Source: an uncultured Bryobacteraceae bacterium (lineage in GTDB: Bacteria > Acidobacteriota > Terriglobia > Bryobacterales > Bryobacteraceae). From it: 35,777 nt of DNA. Below are positions 25,322 through 33,669 of this stretch, piece after piece (position 1 is the first letter of the stretch; each line of letters opens with the position of its first letter). Made by a program: the position numbers and the translations under genes. Location of the stretch: assembly GCA_955652915.1 (NCBI GenBank), contig CATPCJ010000190.1, positions 1 through 35,777 on the forward strand. Reading direction: 5' to 3'. The notes under the pieces were generated by a model. It ran no database searches. It was not told the DNA's origin and saw only the letters and a program-made list of their open reading frames with translations.

Positions 25322-25674
25322 ATGGAGCGAATTCTGCGATCAGTTCATGAAGGCTCCGCTTCGGCCATTCCTGAAATTGCCCCAGAAAAACGAGCGTCAA
25401 AGCGTACGCGGCTGAGCCTGGAAATCTTGTTGCTGGCCCTCCTTACATTTGTGCCGTTACACTATCTTTATCCGGCGCAGCTGGTTTTTGGAACCGCGCG
25501 ATCCGCGTGTTGGCGGCGCTCTGGGGTGTATCACTCGTTGTGACTCTGCTGTTCCCGGCCGGGAAGCGCGATCCATGGTTGAAGGTCTCGATGGTGTTTC
25601 CAGTTGGTTGCCTGGTGCTATCGTGGGGACTCGAATTACGAAGATACGCCAAGGGAAATCGGCGAAAGGCATGA
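25322..25674 (+). pseudogene. Small three-helix membrane protein with a -1 frame change
   Basis: The first frame starts at an ATG (25322) after GGAAGGAG and reads through a first membrane helix, EILLLALLTFVPLHYLY. At the run of five T (about 25487-25491) the protein-like signal moves to the -1 frame and continues WNRAIRVLAALWGVSLVV (second helix), then WLKVSMVFPVGCLVLSWGL (third helix) and RRYAKGNRRKA, ending at the TGA at 25672-25674. Unshifted, the first frame stops at about 25543 after unrelated residues. The joined product is about 115 residues. I do not recognise the family. The stop overlaps an ATG at 25671 in the frame of the next gene. Confidence 0.5.
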
Positions 25675-25727
25675 GAATGCAAAGTTCCCCGGAAACCTTG
25701 CCAGTTACAGCAGCGTCTTGGAAGCAG

Positions 25728-26552
25728 ATGAGAATGCGTCTGGTTTACACAATCTTTACACTCCCGGCGATTTTATGTAACCTGAGCGCCGCAGTGCCAT
25801 CGGCCCCCCTTCTCGATCTAGGCTATCGTCAAATGTACAACCTCGAATTTAACGAGGCGCACAAGACCTTCGGGACATGGGAGGCGCAGCATCCCAACGA
25901 TCCCCTGGGGCACGCATCCAACGCGGCCGCGTTTCTCTTCGCCGAATTCGATCGTCTCAAGATTTTGCAATCGGAATTTTTCATCCACGACACGAATTTC
26001 CGCAAGGCCAGAAAGTTGAACGCCGATCCGCAAGTCCGGCAGGCGTTCGATAACGAGATCGACAAAGCGCTGCAATTGTCGGATCAGATGCTGGCCGCTT
26101 CGCCTCAAAGCGTGGATGCCATGTTCGCGAAAATTCTGGCAACAGGACTTCGCGCGGATTATCAGGCGCTGATCGACAAGCATTACCTGGACTCACTCGC
26201 GGGAGCGAAGAACGGCCGCGCCTTGGCGGAGAAGCTGCTATCGATCGAGCCCAATTATTACGACGCTTACCTCGCCATCGGCGTCGAAAATTATTTGCTC
26301 AGCCTGAAGCCTCTGCCGTTACGCTGGGCACTGCAAATGGGGGGCGCCCAGACCGACCGCGAGCGGGGGATCGCGAATCTGCGAAAGACCGCCGAGAAAG
26401 GGCACTATTTCGGTCCTTATGCCCGGCTGCTGCTGGGTGTGGCTGCACTGCGCGCCAAGGATCGCACGCAAGCCCGGGATATTCTCCTCGCACTGTCGCG
26501 TGAATTCCCGCACAATCCGCTATACGCTGAAGAACTCGCTCGACTCCAGTAG
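25728..26552 (+). CDS. Secreted tetratricopeptide-like helical-repeat protein
   Basis: A 274-residue protein, taken from the ATG at 25728, which gives a good signal peptide (RLVYTIFTLPAILCNLSAA). The mature part is nearly all helical with TPR-like hairpins: YRQMYNLEFNEAHKTFGTWE with HPNDPLGHASNAAAFLFAEF, ALAEKLLSIEPNYYDAYLAI, and YARLLLGVAALRAKDRTQAR with FPHNPLYAEEL. No catalytic motif is seen, so a protein-binding role is likely. An in-frame ATG at 25671 overlaps the upstream frameshifted gene's stop and is an alternative start. It lies just upstream of, and in the same direction as, the type III PKS gene, so co-transcription is likely, but a biosynthetic role is unproven. Confidence 0.7.
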   Translation: MRMRLVYTIFTLPAILCNLSAAVPSAPLLDLGYRQMYNLEFNEAHKTFGTWEAQHPNDPLGHASNAAAFLFAEFDRLKILQSEFFIHDTNFRKARKLNADPQVRQAFDNEIDKALQLSDQMLAASPQSVDAMFAKILATGLRADYQALIDKHYLDSLAGAKNGRALAEKLLSIEPNYYDAYLAIGVENYLLSLKPLPLRWALQMGGAQTDRERGIANLRKTAEKGHYFGPYARLLLGVAALRAKDRTQARDILLALSREFPHNPLYAEELARLQ

Positions 26553-26583
26553 AATACCTTGAGGAGCTGTGGATCCCTCAACT

Positions 26584-27633
26584 ATGACGATTGCCGGTGT
26601 AGCAAGCGCATTTCCGAAACATCAATACGATCAGCGCGTGCTCCTTTCGGCGCTGCAACGTTATTGGGGGCCGAAGATTGACAACCCGGTCTTCATGGAG
26701 CGGCTGCAAGCCCGGGTGGGCGTGAACACGCGGCACCTTGCCTTGCCGCTGGAAGAATATTACGGGCTGACCACCTGGGGCAAAGCCAACAATCACTGGA
26801 TCGAGGTGGCGCAGGAGATCGGCGAGAAGGCTTTGTGCGGCGCTTTAGCTCGCTCCGGATTCGCGACGTCGGATTTAGGCGCTCTCTTTTTCGTTTCAGT
26901 GACTGGGATTGCGAGCCCCTCCATTGACGCGCGTCTGATCAACCGCATGGGATTGCCCGTCAACCTGAAGCGGGTTCCCATTTTCGGTTTGGGGTGCGTG
27001 GCCGGCGCCGCTGGAATCGCGCGCGCGGCGGACTACGTTCTGGCATATCCCAAACAAGTGGCGGCGGTGATCGCGGTAGAACTTTGCTCGCTCACTTTGC
27101 AGCAGGACGACTTGTCCGTTGCAAACTTGATTTCATCCGGATTGTTTGGCGACGGAGCCGCGGCGGTCCTGGTGGCCGGCGCGGAGCGGGAATCGAATGG
27201 TCCTGAAATTCTGGCGACGCGTTCGGTGTTCTATCCGAATTCCGAGCACGTCATGGGCTGGGACGTTTCCGAAAAAGGTTTTCGAATCGTGCTCTCGCGT
27301 GAAGTGCCGGAAGTGGTTCATCAGCACCTTGCTTCCGATGTCGACGCTTTCCTGAAGGACAACGATCTGGCGCGCTCGGATATAGGAAGTTGGATTCTAC
27401 ACACGGGCGGTCCCCGCATCCTGGAAGCCACCGCCGTCGCATTGGATCTGCCGGAAGACGCGCTGTCGGCGTCATGGGATTGTCTTCGCCGGACCGGCAA
27501 CCTATCCTCGGCATCGGTGCTGGTAGTCCTGGAAGAATTCATGATGAAGCGGCGCCCGGCTGAGGGCACGTACAGCATCCTCGCCGCCATGGGCCCTGGT
27601 TTTTGTTCGGAACTCGTACTGCTGAGGTGGTAA
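26584..27633 (+). CDS. Type III polyketide synthase (chalcone/stilbene synthase superfamily)
   Basis: A 349-residue ketosynthase from the ATG at 26584 (a GTG at 26569 is possible; GAGGAG at 26561-26566 is poorly spaced for both). The catalytic triad is complete: C138 in GLGCVAGAAG, H273 in ILHTGGPRIL and N306 in RTGNLSSAS, with spacing typical of type III PKS rather than FabH. Related acidobacterial and other bacterial enzymes extend fatty acyl starters with malonyl-CoA to make alkylresorcinols or alkylpyrones. A TTG-started FAD oxidoreductase gene begins two bases after its stop, so the two are coupled. No acyl carrier protein or methyltransferase gene lies next to it. Product chain length cannot be read from sequence. 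Confidence 0.9.
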   Translation: MTIAGVASAFPKHQYDQRVLLSALQRYWGPKIDNPVFMERLQARVGVNTRHLALPLEEYYGLTTWGKANNHWIEVAQEIGEKALCGALARSGFATSDLGALFFVSVTGIASPSIDARLINRMGLPVNLKRVPIFGLGCVAGAAGIARAADYVLAYPKQVAAVIAVELCSLTLQQDDLSVANLISSGLFGDGAAAVLVAGAERESNGPEILATRSVFYPNSEHVMGWDVSEKGFRIVLSREVPEVVHQHLASDVDAFLKDNDLARSDIGSWILHTGGPRILEATAVALDLPEDALSASWDCLRRTGNLSSASVLVVLEEFMMKRRPAEGTYSILAAMGPGFCSELVLLRW

Positions 27634-27634
27634 T

Positions 27635-28777
27635 TTGCCGGCGCCTCCCAACAAAACCGACCTGTTCGTTGTAGGCGGAGGACCGGCGGGGCTCGCGGCC
27701 GCGATCGCGGCGCGTCAACGCGGCTTCGAAGTTGTCGTTGCCGATCCCGCGCGGCCGCCCATCGACAAGGCTTGCGGCGAAGGGCTGATGCCCGAATCCA
27801 TCAATGCTCTGCGCGATCTCGGCGTCACGTTTGAGCGCGAGCAATCGTTCAATTTTCGTGGAGTGCGCTTCGTCGAAGGCCGGACGTCGGTGGAGGCCGA
27901 CTTTCCGGGTGCAAGCGGGATCGGCGTCCGGCGCACTTACCTGCATCGGCTGCTGGTTGACCGCGCATCTCAGGTGGGAGTGTCATTGTTGTGGGGCACG
28001 CGGGTCACCGGTTTGTACAGAGATGGGGTGCTAGTGGATGGCAGCGCGTTTCGATGCGGCTGGGTAGTGGGCGCCGACGGACAAAAGTCGCGAGTTCGCG
28101 CTTGGGCGGGACTCGATCGCGCGCGGCATGAATCCACTCGCTATGGTTTTCGGCGTCACTATCAAATGCCGCCCTGGACAGATCACGTGGAAGTCCATTG
28201 GGGGATCGACTGCCAGGTCTATGTGACGCCGGTAGGGCCACAGGAGGTCAGTGTCGCGCTTCTTTGCCGGGATGCACGCGTGCGGCTGGATGGCGCGTTG
28301 TCTCAATTCCCAGAACTGAACCGGCGGCTGGCTGGCGCGCCCTTCTCCAGCAGCGAACGGGGAGCGGTTACGGCCTCGCGCCGTTTGCACAACGTAGTTC
28401 GGGATCGCACGATCCTGGTTGGCGATGCGTCCGGCTCCGTCGACGCGATTACTGGCGAGGGCCTCTGCCTATCCTTCCGGCAAGCCGTAGCGCTGGCCGA
28501 TGCCCTCAGCTCCGGCGATCTGGATAGCTATCAGACGGAACATCGACGCTTGGCGCAACGGCCAATTTTCATGAGCAGGATGCTTTTATCGCTGGATCGT
28601 TTTCCGAAGTTACGGCGGCGAGTACTGCGGACATTGGCGGCGCAGCCCGCGGTATTCGCGCAGTTGCTGGCCATGCACGCCGGGGGCTCCATGGGACTGC
28701 GCGCGTCCGCTATTTCCAATCGGCCGGTACTTGCCCTTCCGGCAACAACTCAGCCTTCTCCAAGTGACGCGCTTTAG
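27635..28777 (+). CDS. FAD-dependent oxidoreductase (geranylgeranyl-reductase / aromatic hydroxylase type)
   Basis: A 380-residue flavoprotein. The dinucleotide-binding motif [19 protein letters not shown] lies at 12-30. The group's conserved [10 protein letters not shown] follows, and a second FAD motif [15 protein letters not shown] starts at residue 263. The start is TTG at 27635, with GAGGTGG inside the end of the PKS gene at the right distance. In alkylresorcinol-type operons such as Streptomyces srs, an FAD enzyme hydroxylates the polyketide ring to a quinone; this gene is placed to do the same, but homologues also reduce isoprenoids. The C-terminus (about last 22 codons) overlaps the end of the convergent ABC ATPase gene by 68 bp. 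Confidence 0.85.
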   Translation: MPAPPNKTDLFVVGGGPAGLAAAIAARQRGFEVVVADPARPPIDKACGEGLMPESINALRDLGVTFEREQSFNFRGVRFVEGRTSVEADFPGASGIGVRRTYLHRLLVDRASQVGVSLLWGTRVTGLYRDGVLVDGSAFRCGWVVGADGQKSRVRAWAGLDRARHESTRYGFRRHYQMPPWTDHVEVHWGIDCQVYVTPVGPQEVSVALLCRDARVRLDGALSQFPELNRRLAGAPFSSSERGAVTASRRLHNVVRDRTILVGDASGSVDAITGEGLCLSFRQAVALADALSSGDLDSYQTEHRRLAQRPIFMSRMLLSLDRFPKLRRRVLRTLAAQPAVFAQLLAMHAGGSMGLRASAISNRPVLALPATTQPSPSDAL

Positions 28778-29414
28778 TGGCGAAGTGCGCCGCGTGCGGA
28801 TCGTGGGTCACCATCACGATGGTCTTGGCGAATTCCTTGTTCAAGCGGGAGAGCAGCGTCAGAACTTCCTGCGCGGAACCTGCATCGAGGTTACCGGTGG
28901 GCTCGTCCGCGAGAACCAGGTCGGGATCGGTAACGATGGCGCGCGCGATTGCGACACGCTGCTCCTGCCCGCCGGAAAGCTGACGCGGAAGATGATGCAG
29001 GCGATCGCCTAGTCCCACCAATTGCAAAGCGGTTGTAGCGTGTTCCAGCCGCTCTTTCTTCGAAAGATTGGTTAGCTTCAACGGGAGCTCGACATTTTCG
29101 ATAGCGCTCAATACGGGAATGAGATTGAACGACTGAAAGATAAACCCGATGTGTGCGTTGCGCCATTTCGCGATTGCCCGATCGTTGAGCGAGCGCAGGT
29201 TTTGCCCCAGCACCAGGATCTCGCCGCTAGTCGGCCGATCCATCGCGGCGATCAAGTGCAGCAGGGTCGACTTGCCCGAGCCAGAAGGGCCCATCAGCGC
29301 TACAAACTCGCCGCGGACAACTGTGATGTCAACTTCTTTCAGCGCGACTACGTGGAATGCGTCGCGAACGAATTCTTTGGTCAACTGATGCGTTTCGATA
29401 ACAGTTTCGGCCAT
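28710..29414 (-). CDS. ABC transporter ATPase (MacB/LolD/DevA type)
   Basis: A 234-residue nucleotide-binding subunit. Walker [10 protein letters not shown] is at 42-50, Q-loop [20 protein letters not shown], signature [14 protein letters not shown], Walker [13 protein letters not shown] and the switch His in VMVTHDP. The FQSFNLIP and TGNLD forms are typical of the MacB/LolD class of mechanotransmission ABC systems, which move substrates across the periplasm rather than through the inner membrane. It is the last gene of a four-gene operon with the membrane-fusion protein (3-bp gap) and two permeases. Its 3' end overlaps the convergent oxidoreductase gene. Confidence 0.93.
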   Translation of the reverse strand: MAETVIETHQLTKEFVRDAFHVVALKEVDITVVRGEFVALMGPSGSGKSTLLHLIAAMDRPTSGEILVLGQNLRSLNDRAIAKWRNAHIGFIFQSFNLIPVLSAIENVELPLKLTNLSKKERLEHATTALQLVGLGDRLHHLPRQLSGGQEQRVAIARAIVTDPDLVLADEPTGNLDAGSAQEVLTLLSRLNKEFAKTIVMVTHDPHAAHFATKARHLEKAELLPEGQVPADWK

Positions 29415-29417
29415 AGT

Positions 29418-30758
29418 TTATGATTGCTTCGGGCGTACCCTTTGCCCATCCTTCAGGTCCGCCGGTGGATTCGCAATAATGTCCTCGCCACCGATAAGGC
29501 CCTCCGCGATTTGAACTCCTTGTGCTGTCGTGCCGCCAACCTTGACAGTTTTTCGTACGGCTTTTCCACTTACCACCATGAACACCGCGCTATCCCGCAC
29601 GGCGGATGCTGGAATCACCACGGCGGATCGGGTTTCGGTCCGGCCGCCTTCCGATTTTTGGGTCGAATAAAATGCCACGCTCGCGTTCATTTCGGGCCGC
29701 AGGTAGTTATCCGGATTGACAACCTTCACTTTTATCTGCACCGTGGCTTTCTGCCGGTTGGCTTCAGGCGAAATCTCCCGAATCACACCTTGATACTTGC
29801 GATCCGCATAGGCGTCCGTCGTTACGATTCCCGGCTGGGTAGGGCCGAGCTTCGCAAAATCGTTCTGGTTGATGTCCAACTCCACCTCGAGATCGTGCAG
29901 ATCGGCAATCGAAACCACGTAGCCTTTGGCGCCCTTATCGCCGACGAAACCGGTGGTGACAAACTCGCCTCGTTCGACATTGCGCTCCAGGATTGTCCCG
30001 TCGATGGGCGCGCGGATGATGGTGTTGTCGAGCTGCACCTGGGCATAATTGAGAGTGCCTTGCGCTTGATTCACTTGCGCGCGCAACGCATCAATCTCCT
30101 CCTGGCGCGGTCCCAGCCGCACCAACTCATAGGCCCGATCCAGCGAGGCCACTTTCGCCGCCGCGCCATCGTAACGGGCCTGCGCATCATCCAGAGCCTG
30201 CTTGGAGAGGACGCCTTGACGCACCAGGTCAGTGGTGCGAGCGAGCGTCACGCGGGCATTCTGTTGATCCACTCGAGCCTGGTCGACATCCGCCTTTGAC
30301 TTGGCGATTTCCTCCGGCCTTGAACCATGCTCGGCTTGCGCCAGACGAGCCTTCAGCGTTTCCAGTTGCCCTTTGGACTCCATCAGCCGCGCGCGGTATT
30401 CGTCGTCTTCCAGGCGCACCAGCATTTGTCCAGCTTTCACCTTGTCGGCTTTGTCGACTCCGATCCAGGCAACTTTGCCGACTACTTTGGCAGCCAGCTC
30501 GATCTTGTGAGCGGCAACTATATAGCCGGTGGCATTGAGGATGACGTTGCCCTCACCCGCGGCCAGAGGCGCGGAGGCATGAACGCGCACGATATCAACC
30601 TCGGTGGCCGCCGTCAGCTTCCCGTAGATGAAGCGGCCTGCTCCGAGCGCGATCAAGATGCCTACGCCAATGAGGATCCAGCGCACGGCCCACGGCGCGG
30701 GCTGGTCCAGCGGTTTCTGCGAACGGTCGATCCGCAGACTCTTGAGTTCGGGTTGCAT
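29418..30758 (-). CDS. Periplasmic adaptor (membrane-fusion) subunit, HlyD/DevB type
   Basis: A 446-residue protein anchored by one N-terminal helix (WAVRWILIGVGILIALGAG, about 24-42). It has a split lipoyl half-motif (ATGYIVAAHKIELAAKVVGK, later IIRAPIDGTILERNVERGEF) flanking a long coiled-coil hairpin (about 130-245, rich in Ala, Gln, Glu, Arg). Beta-barrel and membrane-proximal domains follow (VSIADLHDLEVELDINQNDF). It should bridge the permeases to an outer-membrane channel, which is not encoded here. It lies between permease and ATPase genes in the same operon, with 5-bp and 3-bp gaps. Confidence 0.92.
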   Translation of the reverse strand: MQPELKSLRIDRSQKPLDQPAPWAVRWILIGVGILIALGAGRFIYGKLTAATEVDIVRVHASAPLAAGEGNVILNATGYIVAAHKIELAAKVVGKVAWIGVDKADKVKAGQMLVRLEDDEYRARLMESKGQLETLKARLAQAEHGSRPEEIAKSKADVDQARVDQQNARVTLARTTDLVRQGVLSKQALDDAQARYDGAAAKVASLDRAYELVRLGPRQEEIDALRAQVNQAQGTLNYAQVQLDNTIIRAPIDGTILERNVERGEFVTTGFVGDKGAKGYVVSIADLHDLEVELDINQNDFAKLGPTQPGIVTTDAYADRKYQGVIREISPEANRQKATVQIKVKVVNPDNYLRPEMNASVAFYSTQKSEGGRTETRSAVVIPASAVRDSAVFMVVSGKAVRKTVKVGGTTAQGVQIAEGLIGGEDIIANPPADLKDGQRVRPKQS

Positions 30759-30763
30759 GCCCG

Positions 30764-31927
30764 TTAGATGTCCCTTAGCGCCATCAGGATTTCTTTTCGC
30801 GCAGCCGATCTGGCCGGGAAAAGTCCACCGAGCATCCCCATGATAAGAGCGAAGACGATCCCGGTCAGCATGATGCCGGGACTCACGCGAAAGTTGAAGG
30901 CGATCTCGCTGAAGGTAACGAAGCTACCGACGCCGGTCGTAAGGTTATTCAACGGAAGAACGAGCAGGCAGCCCACCACGCCGCCGATCGCCGACAGCAA
31001 CAGCGACTCCAGCAGAAAGCTGGTCAGGATGCCGCCCTTCGAAAAACCGAGCACGCGCAAAGTGCCTATTTCACGGGCCCGCCGCGCCACAGCGGCGTAC
31101 ATAGTGTTCATCGCCGCAAAGCTGCTGCCCACGGCCATGATGATGGAAATGAATATTCCCAGATATTGCAACACAGCGCCGGAGCTGGTCTGCGATTCGT
31201 AGTACGACTTCTCCGTTTGCGCCGTCACACCCAGACGCCGGTCGTCATTGAGCGTATTGATCAACGCCGGAACGGTAGCTTCATCGGTGGCTCGCAATAA
31301 GACGGAACTGAGGCCATCGGGCCGATTGAAATCCGAGCTGATCTGATTCAGGTCGCCAAAAATCTCGCTGTTGATGGACGATTGGCCGCCGTCCATCACG
31401 CCCACCACTTCCCATTCGCCGCGGCCGAACTTCAGCCTCTGTCCTAAGCGAGCTCCCGGATAGCGCTTCGCAACGGATTTTCCCACGACCACTTCACGCT
31501 GGCCGGCCCCGAACCAGCGGCCGTCTTGCAGCTTGAGGCCGTCACGCATCTTGACGCCCATCGGCAGGAGGCCGCGTAAGGTCACGTTCATCCCAGCCGG
31601 ACTATCCACGCTGGGCAAATTAATCACCGTCACCATTTCAAGCGATGCCATTGGTTCGTTGCCGTCGCGCGCGATTCCGGTCATCGGCTTCAGATCCTGA
31701 AAAACGGCGCGTGTGACGCCGCTGCTCAACTCGGCATTCGATCCTTTGCGCATCACCAAGACCTGCAGGGGATTTCCGGACGATTGGAAGGCGGTCTTCA
31801 AGCCGTTGACCAGCGCGAGAACCGCCAGCAACACGGCGACAGTGAGCGCGATTCCCAGCGCCGTAACGATAGTCGTCGTCTTTCGGACCACCAGGTTGCG
31901 CAGATTGTAAGAAACGGGAATCGCCAT
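30764..31927 (-). CDS. ABC transporter permease, FtsX/MacB type (second permease)
   Basis: A 387-residue permease from the ATG at 31927, two bases after the stop of the upstream permease. The frame is open upstream to 32137, but that part overlaps the neighbour and does not look like a permease. One helix near the N-terminus ([24 protein letters not shown]) is followed by a periplasmic MacB-PCD domain (about 50-240), then three C-terminal helices with the FtsX core ([36 protein letters not shown]). This is the four-helix layout of MacB/LolE/DevC permeases. It is distinct in sequence from the other permease, so a heterodimer is likely. Confidence 0.92.
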   Translation of the reverse strand: MAIPVSYNLRNLVVRKTTTIVTALGIALTVAVLLAVLALVNGLKTAFQSSGNPLQVLVMRKGSNAELSSGVTRAVFQDLKPMTGIARDGNEPMASLEMVTVINLPSVDSPAGMNVTLRGLLPMGVKMRDGLKLQDGRWFGAGQREVVVGKSVAKRYPGARLGQRLKFGRGEWEVVGVMDGGQSSINSEIFGDLNQISSDFNRPDGLSSVLLRATDEATVPALINTLNDDRRLGVTAQTEKSYYESQTSSGAVLQYLGIFISIIMAVGSSFAAMNTMYAAVARRAREIGTLRVLGFSKGGILTSFLLESLLLSAIGGVVGCLLVLPLNNLTTGVGSFVTFSEIAFNFRVSPGIMLTGIVFALIMGMLGGLFPARSAARKEILMALRDI

Positions 31928-31929
31928 TC

Positions 31930-33102
31930 CTAACCTGTGCTGCGAAGCGAGTCGAGGATACTGGTGCGCGAGGCGCTCCAGGCGGGTAAGGACGAACTGA
32001 TCAGGCCAATCAACAACGCGGTTGCAATACAGAGGACGGCTACCGCCGGCGAGATTTCCAGGGTTCTCAGCGCGGCCATGAAGTTCCCGCCGGGCCCTTT
32101 GCGCATGACCCCGCAGATACCGGAGGCGAGAAGACAACCGAGCGCGCCTCCTACGATAGAGATGAAGACCGACTCGCCGAGGATGATCGATAAGATTGCA
32201 CCCGGCGTGAACCCGAGTGTCTTCAGGATGCCCACTTCGCGAATTCGCTCGCGCACAGACATGGAGATGGTGTTGCCGGATACCAACAGCACGGTAAATG
32301 TGACCGCGCCAAAGATGGCCATGATGAAAAGCTTCAGATTGCCAACGAAAGCAGCGAAGCTGAGCTGAAACGCCTTTTCGGATTCGGTACGAGTGGGGAA
32401 AGGAGAGTTGTCGAACTGGCGATCCACCGTATCCGCGATGCGCGGCACATCGTCCGCGTTCACAGCCTGGATCAGAAATGCGCCGACCTCATTTTGCCGG
32501 GGATTGTTCGCGCCAAGTGCATCGCGCAAATACGCGCGATTGAAATAGAGGATCGCCGCGTGAGACGGTTCGTCGAAGATGCCGACCAGCTTCAAATCGA
32601 GCGTGACCGGGAAAATGTCGCCCACGAGGGTAATCCGATCTCCCAGCTTGAAGTGCATCTGGTCCGCGAGAGTCCGCGATATGACCGCTCCGGTTCGTTC
32701 GTGCTGGAAGGCTTGCTTTTCATCGTCCGGAATTTGAAATTCGGGATAGACCTGGAAGAAAAACTCCGGCTCGGCCCCGAAGCGGGGAAAAAAATTGTTG
32801 GGATCGCGCCGGTCCTTGTAGACACCGCCAAACCACTGCCAAGCCATGACGCCACGCACGCCGGGAATCCGCTGGATCTTCTCGCGATAGGAAATGGGAA
32901 TCGGCTGCGTCAGCGAAACGCGATGACGGGTAATCAACCGCAGCGCCTGGGCCGGAGTCGGCTCGCCGAAAAACATGGCTTGGTACAGGGCCATGAGAAC
33001 TCCGAGAATACACAGCGACACCGCAATGCTGCTGATGGTCAGAATGCTGCGCCGGCGATTCCTCAGAGTATTCTTGAGGATGAACGGGAAATAGCGGAAC
33101 AT
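31930..33102 (-). CDS. ABC transporter permease, FtsX/MacB type (first permease)
   Basis: A 390-residue permease that heads the operon. It has an N-terminal helix ([22 protein letters not shown]), a periplasmic domain (about 45-260) and three C-terminal helices with the FtsX motif ([20 protein letters not shown]). GGAAG seven bases upstream of the ATG serves as ribosome binding site. It diverges from tadA across only 26 bp, so the promoters must overlap each other or the coding ends. With the second permease, adaptor and ATPase it makes a complete inner-membrane exporter of the DevBCA/MacAB-like class. Substrate is unknown. Confidence 0.92.
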   Translation of the reverse strand: MFRYFPFILKNTLRNRRRSILTISSIAVSLCILGVLMALYQAMFFGEPTPAQALRLITRHRVSLTQPIPISYREKIQRIPGVRGVMAWQWFGGVYKDRRDPNNFFPRFGAEPEFFFQVYPEFQIPDDEKQAFQHERTGAVISRTLADQMHFKLGDRITLVGDIFPVTLDLKLVGIFDEPSHAAILYFNRAYLRDALGANNPRQNEVGAFLIQAVNADDVPRIADTVDRQFDNSPFPTRTESEKAFQLSFAAFVGNLKLFIMAIFGAVTFTVLLVSGNTISMSVRERIREVGILKTLGFTPGAILSIILGESVFISIVGGALGCLLASGICGVMRKGPGGNFMAALRTLEISPAVAVLCIATALLIGLISSSLPAWSASRTSILDSLRSTG

Positions 33103-33128
33103 AGGCTTTCTTCCATTCTACAGGTACG

Positions 33129-33578
33129 ATGTCCGTCGACGATTTGTTCATGACCGAGGCGCTCGAACTGGCACGTCAGGCCGAAGCGAACGGTGAAGTG
33201 CCGGTGGGGGCGGTGGTGGTTGTGGATGGGCAGGTGTGCGGGCGTGGATTCAATTCGCCGATCCGGCTGAACGATCCCACGGCGCACGCGGAGATACTGG
33301 CGTTGCGGGAGGCTGCCGGCCGGATCCGCAATTACAGGTTGGAGTCCGCCACGCTTTACGCCACTATCGAGCCGTGCGTAATGTGCGCGGGGGCGCTCGT
33401 AGCGGCGCGAGTAGGAAGATTGGTATTTGGTTCTCGCGATCTGCGCTTTGGCGGGGTTCGCAGTAAGTTTCAACTGGCGGATTCTGAGTTGCTTAATCAT
33501 CGTATGCGAATTACGGAGGGTGTGCTCGGCGGCGAGTGTCTTGCGCTGATGAAGCAGTTCTTCGACGCCCGGAGGTGA
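33129..33578 (+). CDS. tadA: tRNA adenosine(34) deaminase
   Basis: A 149-residue cytidine-deaminase-fold enzyme that converts A34 to inosine in the tRNA-Arg(ACG) anticodon. Zinc ligands are H53 in HAEI and C83/C86 in PCVMC, with the proton-shuttle E55. The EVPVGAVVV strand and the RVGRLVFGSRDLRFG segment are typical of TadA. Length is near that of other bacterial TadA proteins. It is divergent from the ABC operon and convergent with the VWA gene, so it is probably transcribed alone. The gap after its stop is entirely filled by a nested palindrome. Confidence 0.93.
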   Translation: MSVDDLFMTEALELARQAEANGEVPVGAVVVVDGQVCGRGFNSPIRLNDPTAHAEILALREAAGRIRNYRLESATLYATIEPCVMCAGALVAARVGRLVFGSRDLRFGGVRSKFQLADSELLNHRMRITEGVLGGECLALMKQFFDARR

Positions 33579-33669
33579 TGTGGCGCGGACACTCGTGTGT
33601 GCAGCCTCGAGGCTCTTTCCCGAGCATCGAGACGAGTCTCGATGCAGCAGACTGAAGTCCGCGCCACGT
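33579..33669. repeat. Nested palindromic element filling a convergent gap
   Basis: Outer arms GTGGCGCGGAC (33580-33590) and GTCCGCGCCAC (33657-33667) are perfect 11-bp inverted copies. Inside lie the 10-bp palindrome GCCTCGAGGC (33604-33613) and a 10-bp stem, GCATCGAGAC-GA-GTCTCGATGC (33624-33645). The whole can fold as a junction with two inner hairpins. It occupies the complete 91-bp space between the stops of tadA and the VWA gene. It could act as a two-way terminator or be a dispersed structured repeat. Confidence 0.65.

Noticed and set aside
25449..25727. Longer N-terminus for the helical-repeat protein
   Set aside because: The upstream part is out of frame with the protein-like membrane segment on the same DNA and would hide the signal peptide; only the ATG at 25671 remains as an alternative.
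31928..32137. 70-residue N-terminal extension of the second permease
   Set aside because: It is Arg-rich, overlaps the first permease gene, and the internal ATG gives the standard permease N-terminus directly after the neighbour's stop.
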